NCBI GenBank assembly: GCA_963844055.1
Contig: CAWJMN010000001.1
Coordinates: 372,001 to 436,000 of the forward strand
DNA length: 64,000 bases
Direction of reading: 5' to 3'
Source: CAWJMN01 sp963844055
Lineage (GTDB): Bacteria; Planctomycetota; Planctomycetia; Pirellulales; Pirellulaceae
Notes under the pieces: generated by a model
What the model was told of the DNA's origin: nothing
The model's input: the letters and a program-made list of their open reading frames with translations, nothing else
The model's database searches: none
Shown: piece after piece, positions 51,682 through 59,344 of the stretch
How positions within the stretch are numbered: the first letter of the stretch is position 1
How the letters are laid out: each line of letters opens with the position of its first letter
Program-made: the position numbers and the translations under genes

Positions 51682-52349
51682 TTGCCGAAGAGACGGATCC
51701 TGAAAAGAAGCGGAAGCTGGCGGTGATCACGAGTCAAGCGTATCGTGCGCACGAGATGATCTCGGACATGATGTTGTTCGCCAAGCCGCCGGCCCCGGTG
51801 AAAGCACCGCTGGACTTGGTGGCACTGGTGGCAAGCGTTGCGAGCGAACTGAAGGAACTGGCGAATCGGCAAGGGACGATGGTGGTAACGGACCTGCCGC
51901 AGGTGCCGGTGATGATTGACGCCGACCGGAATCAGGTGGCAATGATGGTGCGGGCCGTTGGTCAGAATGCACTGGATGCGCTGCGAAGCGGCGGCACGGT
52001 GGAGATCTTGCTGCGGACGGGAACGTTTTCGGCCGAGGGGGAAGGGGCTGGAGACGCTGGTGATAGCGCGAATCTTTGGCGGCTGCGTCTGCGAGAGAGA
52101 GATGCTCAAGCGGTAGGTTGTTGCGCAGCGGTTTTGGGGGTGCGAGACAATGGGCCCGGGGTTTCGGACGGGGCGCGCGAGCACTTGTTTGACCCGTTTT
52201 ATTCAGGGCGTGAGGCTGGCCGAGGGCTGGGCTTTGGGTTGTCGAAAAGTTGGCGGGTTGTGGAATTGCACCAAGGGGAAATTGAAGTGCAAAGCGAGCT
52301 GGGGCACGGAACGTGTGTTTGGGTTCGACTTCCGCTGCAAACCGCTTGA
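51678..52349 (+). CDS. Sensor histidine kinase, C-terminal fragment (ATPase domain)
   Basis: Rest of the HisKA helix (ITSQAYRAHEMISDMMLFAKPPAP), then the HATPase_c domain with N box AVGQNALDALR, G1 box VRDNGPGVSDGAREHLFDPFYSG, and G2 box GRGLGFGLSKSWRVVELHQGEIEVQSELGHGT. All catalytic boxes are present, so the repaired protein (about 385 residues from 51193) should be an active, cytoplasmic, single-input kinase. Partner could be the HTH-REC regulator upstream or the REC-HD-GYP protein downstream; neither is proven. Confidence 0.82.
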   Translation: MIAEETDPEKKRKLAVITSQAYRAHEMISDMMLFAKPPAPVKAPLDLVALVASVASELKELANRQGTMVVTDLPQVPVMIDADRNQVAMMVRAVGQNALDALRSGGTVEILLRTGTFSAEGEGAGDAGDSANLWRLRLRERDAQAVGCCAAVLGVRDNGPGVSDGAREHLFDPFYSGREAGRGLGFGLSKSWRVVELHQGEIEVQSELGHGTCVWVRLPLQTA

Positions 52350-52596
52350 ATTGCAGGAAAAACCGGTTGAGGAATTGCTGCTGGGGCTGCGTCGTGGTGC
52401 CCGTACGGGCTGAGCGATAGCGTGAAGCGTCGCTCCCTTAGGGGAGGTTTTTCGAATGCGTGGCTAATAGGGCTGAAATCACTGCGCCGGGCCGTTACAA
52501 TTATCAGCCGTGGCTTATGCGTCCACCATGGCGTAGGGCTGCGGCAGTGTGGTTTACTTCTTCGACTTTCCTCTCTGACTTTGGGAGATTGCTTCT

Positions 52597-53310
52597 ATGC
52601 GACGAAGCGTTTGGATGTTTTTTGCGACGGTTTCGCTGTTGGTGACAGCAGTCACATTCTCTGTAAAAGCGCAAGAAGCGCCGCTCAACACGCCTCCTGA
52701 AGGCTTTGTGGCGTTGTTCAATGGCAAGGACCTGACCAACTGGAAGGGACTTGTGGGGGACCCGAAGTCACGCGCTGCGATGAAGCCTGAAGAGCTGGCG
52801 AAGGCGCAAGCGGCTGCCGACCAGAAGATGCGCGACCATTGGCATCCCAAAGACGGGATCCTGGTGTTTGATGGCAAGGGTGACAGCATCTGCACTGCGA
52901 AGGACTATGCAAACTTCGAATTGCTAGTGGACTGGAAGATTGAGAAGGGGGGCGACAGCGGCATTTACTTGCGCGGCACTCCACAAGTTCAGATTTGGGA
53001 TGCTGACCATGAGCCGCTGTTCAAGCTAGGGGCCGACAAGGGTTCGGGAAGCTTGTGGAACAATGCCAAGAATCCGAAGCTGGCCGAAGTAAAGGCTGAC
53101 AAGCCTGTAGGTCAGTGGAACAGCTTCCGGATCAAGATGGTTGGCGAGAAGGTAGACGTTTTCCTGAACGGCAAGCAAGTGGTGACAAACGTCACGCTGG
53201 AAAACTACTGGGAACGTGACAAGCCGATCTATCCAACGGGACAAATCGAACTGCAAAACCACGGAAACACGCTGTATTTCCGTAATATCTACATCAAGGA
53301 ACTCCCCTAA
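52597..53310 (+). CDS. DUF1080 (3-keto-disaccharide hydrolase-like) exported protein
   Basis: 237 residues; ATG at 52597 after GGGAG. Signal peptide MRRSVWMFFATVSLLVTAVTFSVKA. The DUF1080 beta-jelly-roll follows: GFVALFNGKDLTNWKGL, WHPKDGILVFDGKGDSICT, YANFELLVDWKIEKGGDSGIYLRGTPQVQIWD, WNSFRIKMVGEKVDVFLNGKQV, and IELQNHGNTLYFRNIYIKEL. The fold is concanavalin/LamG-like and some members hydrolyse 3-ketoglycosides; a glycan role outside the cytoplasm is likely but the substrate is not known. No GMC/Gfo partner genes are adjacent. Confidence 0.93.
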   Translation: MRRSVWMFFATVSLLVTAVTFSVKAQEAPLNTPPEGFVALFNGKDLTNWKGLVGDPKSRAAMKPEELAKAQAAADQKMRDHWHPKDGILVFDGKGDSICTAKDYANFELLVDWKIEKGGDSGIYLRGTPQVQIWDADHEPLFKLGADKGSGSLWNNAKNPKLAEVKADKPVGQWNSFRIKMVGEKVDVFLNGKQVVTNVTLENYWERDKPIYPTGQIELQNHGNTLYFRNIYIKELP

Positions 53311-53314
53311 TTAT

Positions 53315-54316
53315 TTAGGTAGAGACCAACAGAGATTGTGGAGAGGCATCGCTTGGCGGTGCCTCTTTTTTTTGGTGCCAGCGGTCGCTCAGCTTTTCCC
53401 AGGGAAGCAGCGGCAAGTAGAGGCAGAGCATGTAGAGCGGGAAGAGACCGATCTGAAGCATGACGGCGGTTCCCACATGAAACAGGAGCCCTAGTGCGAG
53501 GGTCTGACGCCAGGTCTGAGGGAACAGGATCAAAAGTGGGAAGCCAAGTTCCCAGTACAGCACGACCCAGGTCATGAAGGGGACCATCAGATCGGGATAG
53601 GGCCAATAGCTATAAGGGATGCGAGTCCAGGCAATGTTTGTAAGGACTTGGTGCATGACACTGCCGTCACGCCAGGACTCTCCTTGGAACTTGTAGAGGC
53701 CGTTCACAAAGTAGATGGCCATCAGTTGCAGTAGGATCAGCCTTGCAGGCCAAGCGGAAATCCAAGTGGTGCTGGTAGTGCTGTTGGCCTTGCCGAGCAG
53801 GCGGTTGCGGAAATCTTGCAAGCTCCAGACTGCGCCGCAGGGGGAAAGCATCAGATAGAACAGGCTGATATTGCGTACGCAATCGCCCGAATTGTGGATG
53901 TAGTAGTTCAGGTTCTGGAACGAGATGCTAAGCATCAGACAGCAGGCGGCTGCTAAACGCGGCACGATGCCAAGCATCAGGCAGAGCGCTGAGCCAAGCC
54001 AGGCGACCAATGCGAACTGAAGGAGCTGCGGATTGCCTTGCTCTTCAAAAATGGACCAGCGGAAACTGTCGCTAGTGAGTCGCGAAGCGAAGACGGCGGG
54101 ATCTCCTAGGCTTTCGGCCCCGAAGAACTGGCGGGCGAAAGGGAGGTAGGTGATGAGAATATCGAGCGACAGGATGAGCCCGATCCCGATTCGAAAAGCG
54201 GCCATGCGTTCGGCGCGAAGGGGCTCTACCAATGAGGTGCAGCCTGCGAGGAACTGCGGTAGCTGGGGCACCGTTCCGACGATTTTTGGCGTGGTGGAAG
54301 TCGTGGAAGAAATCAT
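53315..54316 (-). CDS. HTTM-domain membrane protein (gamma-carboxylase-like)
   Basis: 333 residues from the ATG at 54316, which overlaps the stop of the upstream gene as ATGA. Multi-span HTTM protein, distantly related to vitamin K-dependent gamma-carboxylase: after LVEPLRAERMAAFRIGIGLILSLDILITYLP come about six spans (AWLGSALCLMLGIVPRLAAACCLML, NYYIHNSGDCVRN, LMLSPCGAVWSL, LILLQLMAIYFVNGLYKFQG, YWPYPDLMVPFMTWVVLYWELGFPLLILFP). Planctomycetes carry many of these; substrate unknown. The C-terminus is cytoplasmic and charged. Terminal codons overlap the terminator hairpin of the DUF1080 gene. Confidence 0.85.
   Translation of the reverse strand: MISSTTSTTPKIVGTVPQLPQFLAGCTSLVEPLRAERMAAFRIGIGLILSLDILITYLPFARQFFGAESLGDPAVFASRLTSDSFRWSIFEEQGNPQLLQFALVAWLGSALCLMLGIVPRLAAACCLMLSISFQNLNYYIHNSGDCVRNISLFYLMLSPCGAVWSLQDFRNRLLGKANSTTSTTWISAWPARLILLQLMAIYFVNGLYKFQGESWRDGSVMHQVLTNIAWTRIPYSYWPYPDLMVPFMTWVVLYWELGFPLLILFPQTWRQTLALGLLFHVGTAVMLQIGLFPLYMLCLYLPLLPWEKLSDRWHQKKEAPPSDASPQSLLVST
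53342..53373 (+). terminator. Intrinsic terminator of the DUF1080 gene
   Basis: 10-bp stem AGAGGCATCG / CGGTGCCTCT (53342-53351 with 53357-53366) followed by seven Ts. It lies within the last codons of the convergent HTTM gene. Confidence 0.88.
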
Positions 54317-55191
54317 GGTGCACTTGGAGCCGAAGATGTGCAGGGAACGGTAGAAAGGTCGATCGGCCAATACTCACGACGGATCGGATCGTAGCCTTCG
54401 AGGGAAGTTATGCAAAGTTGGCCCATGCGGTTGCGACTTCGCTGAAGACGGAGCATGGGGATGAACTCTGGATTGGGAAGCTGAGCTTGGTCGGGCTGAG
54501 GAGTTGCGGATGGGTAGCGATTCATTCCCAGGATGAGCTCATCGGCCGAGGTGGAAAGTTCCGGATGGCTTTTTAGGTATTGCTGTTCTTGCCAGAGGGT
54601 GTAGCGGACCAGCGATTGCCGTTGGCGGGTGATGAGAGCCTTGAAGTGGCGTTGCCAAGATGCGGTTTCTTCGGCAGTTGTCGAAGGAGTCGTGGGATCC
54701 CACCAAGTGAGCCCGATGCCCAGATGCATTTCGTAAAGGAAGAGTCGATCCGCTCCTGATGGGAGGCGAACATAATTGCCGGTTGGTGGCGGCTCAAATC
54801 GTGAGGACTGGATGCCGTGGATGGGAGGGGAGTTTGAAGTGGAGTTGGAGTGCGTCAACTTGACGACGGGGAATGTTGCGGCAGGGGGAAACTCGGGAGC
54901 GAAAAGCCACCAGGCTTGGTATTGGCCGGTGGCTTGTGCCCAGGCGTCGGTCACGTGGGAAATTGCGTGGATCGCAGGATTGGCAGGCGGTGAACCGGGA
55001 GCGAGTTCGCGAAAGTCGAGTAGTTCGCCTTGGCCAGCAGGTCGATGGGGAAAGAATTCTAAGTAGTTAGCCAAGGGAATGAACAGGAGTTGCCAAGCGA
55101 TCAAAATCCCAAGCCCTTTAGCGACGAGGCGATCAAACGCAGGGCGGATGGCCTGTTGCAGTCGCAGGAGTGGAGCGGGGAGAAGGCTCAT
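54313..55191 (-). CDS. Partner protein of HTTM, one membrane segment
   Basis: 292 residues, upstream of and overlapping the HTTM gene by the ATGA tetranucleotide, so the two are translationally coupled. One N-terminal membrane segment (about residues 25-45, GLGILIAWQLLFIPLANYLEFF), then a soluble part with WLFAPEFPP-type (Trp/Phe/Pro) residues and many polar residues. HTTM genes in this lineage often come with such a companion; its role, perhaps helping the HTTM protein, is inference. Length and fold are not assignable to a known family by eye. Confidence 0.7.
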   Translation of the reverse strand: MSLLPAPLLRLQQAIRPAFDRLVAKGLGILIAWQLLFIPLANYLEFFPHRPAGQGELLDFRELAPGSPPANPAIHAISHVTDAWAQATGQYQAWWLFAPEFPPAATFPVVKLTHSNSTSNSPPIHGIQSSRFEPPPTGNYVRLPSGADRLFLYEMHLGIGLTWWDPTTPSTTAEETASWQRHFKALITRQRQSLVRYTLWQEQQYLKSHPELSTSADELILGMNRYPSATPQPDQAQLPNPEFIPMLRLQRSRNRMGQLCITSLEGYDPIRREYWPIDLSTVPCTSSAPSAP

Positions 55192-55203
55192 GGCAAAGGG
55201 GCT

Positions 55204-56457
55204 TTAGCAGACGTCGGCGTAACGGAGTTGGATTTCGGCGATTTCCTTGCGAAGCGTGAGGAAGACGCTGACGATTTGTGGATCGAAGTGTTTGCCAGAC
55301 TCTTCTTCAATGATGGTAAAGCAGCGGGCGATGGGAATCGCCTTTTTGTAATGGCGTTTGCTGCTGAGGGCGTCGAACACATCCGCAACGGCGACGATGC
55401 GCCCTTCGAGGGGGATGTCTTCGCCGGCTAGGCCCAGTGGATAGCCTGAACCATCCCAGCGTTCATGGTGGCTAATGGCGATGGCAGAGGCCATCTTCAT
55501 CAGAGGGGACCGTGAGCGGTCTAGTACCATTTGACCGACGGAGACGTGGTGCTTGATGGCTTCCCAGTCGGCGGCATGGAAGGGCTCAATGATCTTTTTG
55601 CCAAGCCCGACGTGCCGCTGCATCCGTTCGTACTGTTCTGGATCGAGTCGGCCGGGCTTGAGCAGGATCTCATCTGGGATGCCGATCTTGCCGATATCGT
55701 GGAGCTGGGCAGCTTGCTCCATCATGTCGCAATAGTCGGCGGAGAAGCCCATGGCGCGGGCGATCAAGGCCGAATAGTGGCCAACGCGAAGCACATGGTG
55801 ACCGGTATCATCATCGCGAAGTTCGGCAGCACGGGCCAAGCAGTGGATGACATCTTTGCGGGAGGCTTCGAGCTCAGCGGTCCGTTGGCGGACGGCAATG
55901 GCCAGCTTTTCTGCGTACTGGCGAAGGCTGTCTTGGTACTTCTTCATCATGATCGCGTTACGAACACGCGGGATAAGCTCCATCGGATCGACAGGCTTAC
56001 TGAGGAAGTCGGTGGCGCCACGATCGATCGCGGAAAGGCGAGTCTCTCGGTCGCAACTGGCGGTCAGGATGAGGATGGGAAGGTGAGCAAAGTGGGAGTC
56101 GGTGCGGATCTTTGCTAAAAGGTCGAGCCCGCTAATTTTGGGCATGACGACATCTAAAATGATGACGTCTGGCTGTTCCGCTTCGATCACCTGCATCGCC
56201 AAAGTGGGATCGCTGAGGCCATGGCTGCGTGAATAGCCGAACTCGCGAAGGTACTTTTGGATGATCTTGACGTTGGCGGGCTCATCATCAATCAGCAGGA
56301 TCTTGGAATGTTCCGGCATCATCGAGGCAGGATCGACAAGGACCGTCGGCTCTTGCATCGCATTGCCAAGCTCTGCCATCGTCACCACATCCATAGCGCT
56401 CCCCAAGCCATCGGTTCGAAAACCGGCAGTACCTGGAGTTATGAGTGGAGCGTACAT
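55204..56457 (-). CDS. Response regulator with HD-GYP phosphodiesterase domain
   Basis: 417 residues. The N-terminal receiver domain (about 50-170) has LLIDDEPANVKI with its acidic pair, phosphoacceptor DVVMP, LTASCDR, and SKPVDPMEL. A short coiled linker (QDSLRQYAEKLAIAVRQRTAELE) leads to an HD-GYP domain (about 205-400): AAELRDDDTGHHVLRVG, the HD pair in AAQLHDIGKIGIPDEIL, and HHERWDGSGYPLGL for the GYP motif, all intact. It should hydrolyse cyclic di-GMP in the cytoplasm when phosphorylated. The Hpt gene upstream on the same strand may feed it phosphate. The start (ATG at 56457) is one of several possible; M-D-V-V at about residue 22 is another. Confidence 0.92.
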   Translation of the reverse strand: MYAPLITPGTAGFRTDGLGSAMDVVTMAELGNAMQEPTVLVDPASMMPEHSKILLIDDEPANVKIIQKYLREFGYSRSHGLSDPTLAMQVIEAEQPDVIILDVVMPKISGLDLLAKIRTDSHFAHLPILILTASCDRETRLSAIDRGATDFLSKPVDPMELIPRVRNAIMMKKYQDSLRQYAEKLAIAVRQRTAELEASRKDVIHCLARAAELRDDDTGHHVLRVGHYSALIARAMGFSADYCDMMEQAAQLHDIGKIGIPDEILLKPGRLDPEQYERMQRHVGLGKKIIEPFHAADWEAIKHHVSVGQMVLDRSRSPLMKMASAIAISHHERWDGSGYPLGLAGEDIPLEGRIVAVADVFDALSSKRHYKKAIPIARCFTIIEEESGKHFDPQIVSVFLTLRKEIAEIQLRYADVC

Positions 56458-56634
56458 GATGGGATGTCTGGTTATGGAGTTTTGATTTGAAAACTTGTTT
56501 GAGCGACCTGTGCGTGTCTGATCTTCAAGGAAAGGTTATCGTTGCCCGGTTGTCAAAGCTGTGTGAGGGAGACCCGAATCAATTGCGCTTAATACGCAGG
56601 GAGCAGAAAGTGTGGGATTACCTGGATGGCCGTT

Positions 56635-57033
56635 TCAACCGTTAGATTCGGACTTGGGGGGCATTTCTACGCGGGCGATTGTGGTTTCTAGTTGGTCGAG
56701 CAGACGATTGGTGGAAACAGTGTCATGGGCCTCCATTGCCTCTTCTAATTCGCGTGACAGGGTTGTCAGAATGGGGAAGCCGACGCTGCCGCCAGCTCCC
56801 TTGAGCCAGTGGGCGGTTAGCTTGATCTGGTGCCAATCTTGTGCTTTTCGAAGTTGCTTGAGTTGGTCGATGCGTGTGTGGAGTCGCGTAATGAACTCTT
56901 CTACGATCTCACGAAAGTCTTCGTCTTCCATGGGAAGATTCGAGTAGATCGGTGCCGAGGGAGCTGGTGTTGGCACAACGACCGGTTGGCTGATGCCAAG
57001 CCATTCGAGCAGCGGAAACTTGTTGGAGTTCAT
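56635..57033 (-). CDS. Histidine phosphotransfer (Hpt) domain protein
   Basis: 132 residues from the ATG at 57033; the longer open frame upstream has no ribosome site. A short N-terminus is followed by a four-helix Hpt domain with IVEEFITRLHTRIDQLKQL and the phosphorylation site LTAHWLKGAGGSVGFP (His75). Hpt proteins carry phosphate between a kinase and a response regulator. It lies 177 bases upstream of the REC-HD-GYP gene on the same strand and fits as its phosphate donor, with the broken histidine kinase further off as a possible source. Divergent from the formamidase gene. Confidence 0.85.
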   Translation of the reverse strand: MNSNKFPLLEWLGISQPVVVPTPAPSAPIYSNLPMEDEDFREIVEEFITRLHTRIDQLKQLRKAQDWHQIKLTAHWLKGAGGSVGFPILTTLSRELEEAMEAHDTVSTNRLLDQLETTIARVEMPPKSESNG

Positions 57034-57265
57034 AGAAGAGGCGAGGCTCGGTGGAGTGAAGTATCGCGACAGGCCCAATACGCTTGGGGACGAAATGGTG
57101 TCCCTCTTGGGAAAGCGTAGCTCGCTCGGGCGGGGGTGCAGGCCTGTGGCAGGAAAGTCGGCGAGTTGGTGGTCGTAATATGTCTCCCAACCGGAAAATT
57201 GCTTAGGATTGGTACGTTCGCAGTTAGGGAAACCACCTTTGGCCCACAAACAGGGAGCAGAGTCG

Positions 57266-58153
57266 ATGCATCGCTTGCCGCAGGAAACGCTTTACTATGA
57301 GTTTAGCCGTCACCCTCAGCCGAGGATTTCTATCCGGAGCGGTGACCTGATCGAAGTGGAGACGGAGGATGCCTTCAGCGGCCAGATTCGGAAAGATAGT
57401 GATCGGCGTGACAAAACGACTCGGCCGATCGGGAATCCACAGACTGGGCCAATTGAAGTTCTGGGAGCGTTGCCCGGCGATGCGCTGGCCATCACGATCG
57501 AAAGCATCCAGCCGACGATTGGACAGTGCTCGACCCGTACGGGCGATGCGGCGATGCTTTCGCAGTGGCTGGGATCGGATTGTCCGCATGGTGTGCATGT
57601 TTGCCCGATTCGCGACGGGAAGATTTTTTGGAGTGATGACCTGACGATACCGTACAAGCCGATGCTGGGCTGCATGGGAACCGCGCCGCAGTTCGGTGCG
57701 CCGACAACTTTGCTGGCTGGCAGCTTTGGCGGCAATATGGACTTGGTAGAGGCTTGCCCAGGCAACACGGTGATCTTGCCGGTGTTTGTGCCTGGGGCAT
57801 GGCTGTATGTGGGAGATGCCCATGCGGCGATGGGGCATGGCGAGCTCTCTGCGAGTGGCCTGGAAATGCCAGCGACTTCCCGCCTAAAAGTGGAAGTGCT
57901 TCCTCAAAAGAAGATCACGCATCCACGGATAGAAGGTCCGGACTTTATCATGGCGATTGCCACGGGGAACCCGATGGAACGATCTTTTGCGGAGGCGTCA
58001 GCGCGGCTGATCTTGTGGATGGAAGAAGAGTACGGCTGGGATCGCTGGCGTGCTTATGATTTGCTCACGCATGTGGCAACATCGAGCGTGGGATACTACG
58101 CGTATGGAACGGTGGGAGTGAAGGTGGAGAAGAAGTATTTGCAGGGGAGATAG
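57266..58153 (+). CDS. Acetamidase/formamidase family protein
   Basis: 295 residues; ATG at 57266 after CAGGGAGCAG. The FmdA/AmdA beta-fold is clear: SIRSGDLIEVETEDAFSGQI, GPIEVLGALPGDALAITIESI, MLGCMGTAP, PTTLLAGSFGGNMD, GNTVILPVFVPGAWLYVGDAHAAMGHGELSASGLE, and YGWDRWRAYDLLTHVATSSVGYY near the end. These enzymes hydrolyse short-chain amides such as formamide or acetamide to ammonia and the acid in the cytoplasm. Slightly shorter than many members. The hairpin elements and transposase gene follow it directly. Confidence 0.92.
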   Translation: MHRLPQETLYYEFSRHPQPRISIRSGDLIEVETEDAFSGQIRKDSDRRDKTTRPIGNPQTGPIEVLGALPGDALAITIESIQPTIGQCSTRTGDAAMLSQWLGSDCPHGVHVCPIRDGKIFWSDDLTIPYKPMLGCMGTAPQFGAPTTLLAGSFGGNMDLVEACPGNTVILPVFVPGAWLYVGDAHAAMGHGELSASGLEMPATSRLKVEVLPQKKITHPRIEGPDFIMAIATGNPMERSFAEASARLILWMEEEYGWDRWRAYDLLTHVATSSVGYYAYGTVGVKVEKKYLQGR

Positions 58154-58172
58154 GGGTGGACTAACAGCGTGG

Positions 58173-58237
58173 CACTGGCAAGTTCCTCGAGAGTGGACAA
58201 TCCCTTTTGACGAAACCCATTTCGAGGCTGGCCAGTG
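58173..58237 (-). repeat. REP-like hairpin element, copy 1 (inverted)
   Basis: 65 bp; outer arms CACTGGC / GCCAGTG, inner stem CCTCGA / TCGAGG on the minus strand. Opposite in direction to the other four copies and to copy 2, with a 75-base spacer between. Confidence 0.85.
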
Positions 58238-58312
58238 TGTGCCCTGCGAGATGGCTACTAATGCAATAGAACAGGGCAGCACACAGAAAGTTTGCAACCG
58301 AAAGCTGCTTTA

Positions 58313-58378
58313 CACTGGCCAGCCCCGAAAATCGCGATTTCAGAATGGCACGGCAAACGCTCGGGGAACTTGCCAGTG
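58313..58378 (+). repeat. REP-like hairpin element, copy 2
   Basis: 66 bp; arms CACTGGC / GCCAGTG and inner stem CCCCGA / TCGGGG. Faces copy 1 and lies 76 bases upstream of the transposase start. Followed by CCACCC as in other copies. Confidence 0.85.
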
Positions 58379-58454
58379 CCACCCGGAAATGTAAAAGCAT
58401 TGTTGTGGTTAATGAAATATTGATTGTGGTACATCGACGTTTTATGATTGTGGA

Positions 58455-59042
58455 ATGCATATTCCTGAGCATGATTACAAACGCATAAAACACGTGCACG
58501 CTCCTGGTGACTTTCACGAGTTCACCTTTTCTTGCTATCATCAGAAAAACCTACTGGTTGACGACACAGTTCGGGTGCTACTATCGCGTTCCATAGATCG
58601 GGCGGGCGATCGATTTCAGTTTTGCCTTGTAGCATTTGTGTTCATGCCCAATCATGTGCATCTGCTCACCTTTACAGCAGAGCAAGCGCCAAACATTGAT
58701 GGCTATTTATCTGCGATTAAACAACCGTTCTCATCGCGGATTAAGAAACATTGGCAGCGAACCAATTCTGCGCTGGTAAACGAGCTAACGATTCGAGAGC
58801 GCCCCAACAAGACGACTTTTCGTTTTTGGCAGGAGGGGCCGGGCTACGATCGTAATTTGAATCAGCCGGTCGCCATTGTCGGCGCGATTGATTACTTTCA
58901 CTTAAATCCGGTGCGTAAGTCGTATTGTGAAAAAGCGGTAGATTGGCGATGGTCTAGCGACAAATACTTTTCGGATCCAATGTCCCCAGTAGATGAGGCG
59001 CTTCCAAGGGTTTATCCATTACCATTTGGAAGTTTGGATTAA
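58455..59042 (+). CDS. REP-associated tyrosine transposase (RAYT, Y1/IS200-like)
   Basis: 195 residues; ATG at 58455. The HUH motif is PNHVHLL (H67 and H69), in FCLVAFVFMPNHVHL; the region FWQEGPGYDRNLNQ carries Y131, the likely nucleophile, and YFHLNPVRKSYCEKAVDWRWSS is the usual RAYT C-terminal signature. No inverted repeats of a classical insertion sequence flank it; instead two REP-like hairpins stand upstream and three downstream, the normal setting of a RAYT, which recognises and processes such hairpins as single-stranded DNA. Members are usually single-copy, host-domesticated genes. The frame and active-site residues are intact. Confidence 0.9.
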   Translation: MHIPEHDYKRIKHVHAPGDFHEFTFSCYHQKNLLVDDTVRVLLSRSIDRAGDRFQFCLVAFVFMPNHVHLLTFTAEQAPNIDGYLSAIKQPFSSRIKKHWQRTNSALVNELTIRERPNKTTFRFWQEGPGYDRNLNQPVAIVGAIDYFHLNPVRKSYCEKAVDWRWSSDKYFSDPMSPVDEALPRVYPLPFGSLD

Positions 59043-59051
59043 GGCGGGGCC

Positions 59052-59116
59052 CACTGGCCAGCCCCGAAAAAGCTTGGCTCATGATTGTTGCCCAACTCTC
59101 GGGGAACTTGCCAGTG
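59052..59116 (+). repeat. REP-like hairpin element, copy 3
   Basis: 65 bp; outer arms CACTGGC / GCCAGTG, inner stem CCCCGA / TCGGGG. Starts nine bases after the transposase stop and opens a three-copy tandem array with an exact 108-base period. Confidence 0.85.
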
Positions 59117-59159
59117 CCACCCAAGTCGAGCAGATAGATACTTTGGCGATGTCGGGGCC

Positions 59160-59224
59160 CACTGGCCAGCCTCGAAAAAGCTTGGCTCATGATGGTTGCC
59201 CAACGCTCGAGGAACTTGCCAGTG
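59160..59224 (+). repeat. REP-like hairpin element, copy 4
   Basis: 65 bp; outer arms as in the others, inner stem changed on both sides to CCTCGA / TCGAGG, keeping the pairing. Second unit of the 108-base array. Confidence 0.85.
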
Positions 59225-59267
59225 CCACCCAAGGCAAGCAGATGGATAGCTTGGCGATGGCAGGGTA

Positions 59268-59332
59268 CACTGGCCAGCCCGGTAAAAGCTTGGCGCATGA
59301 TGGTTGCCGAACGCTCGGGGAACTTGCCAGTG
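59268..59332 (+). repeat. REP-like hairpin element, copy 5
   Basis: 65 bp; outer arms intact, inner stem CCCGGT / TCGGGG, only partly paired. Third unit of the array; ends 13 bases from the stop of the convergent hemDE gene. Confidence 0.82.
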
Positions 59333-59344
59333 CTACCTGTGGGG

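Noticed and set aside
58954..59298. Minus-strand frame with repeated GLASGP..RHRQ peptides
   Set aside because: It is the 108-base hairpin array read in one frame; 108 is a multiple of three, so the array stays open by chance.
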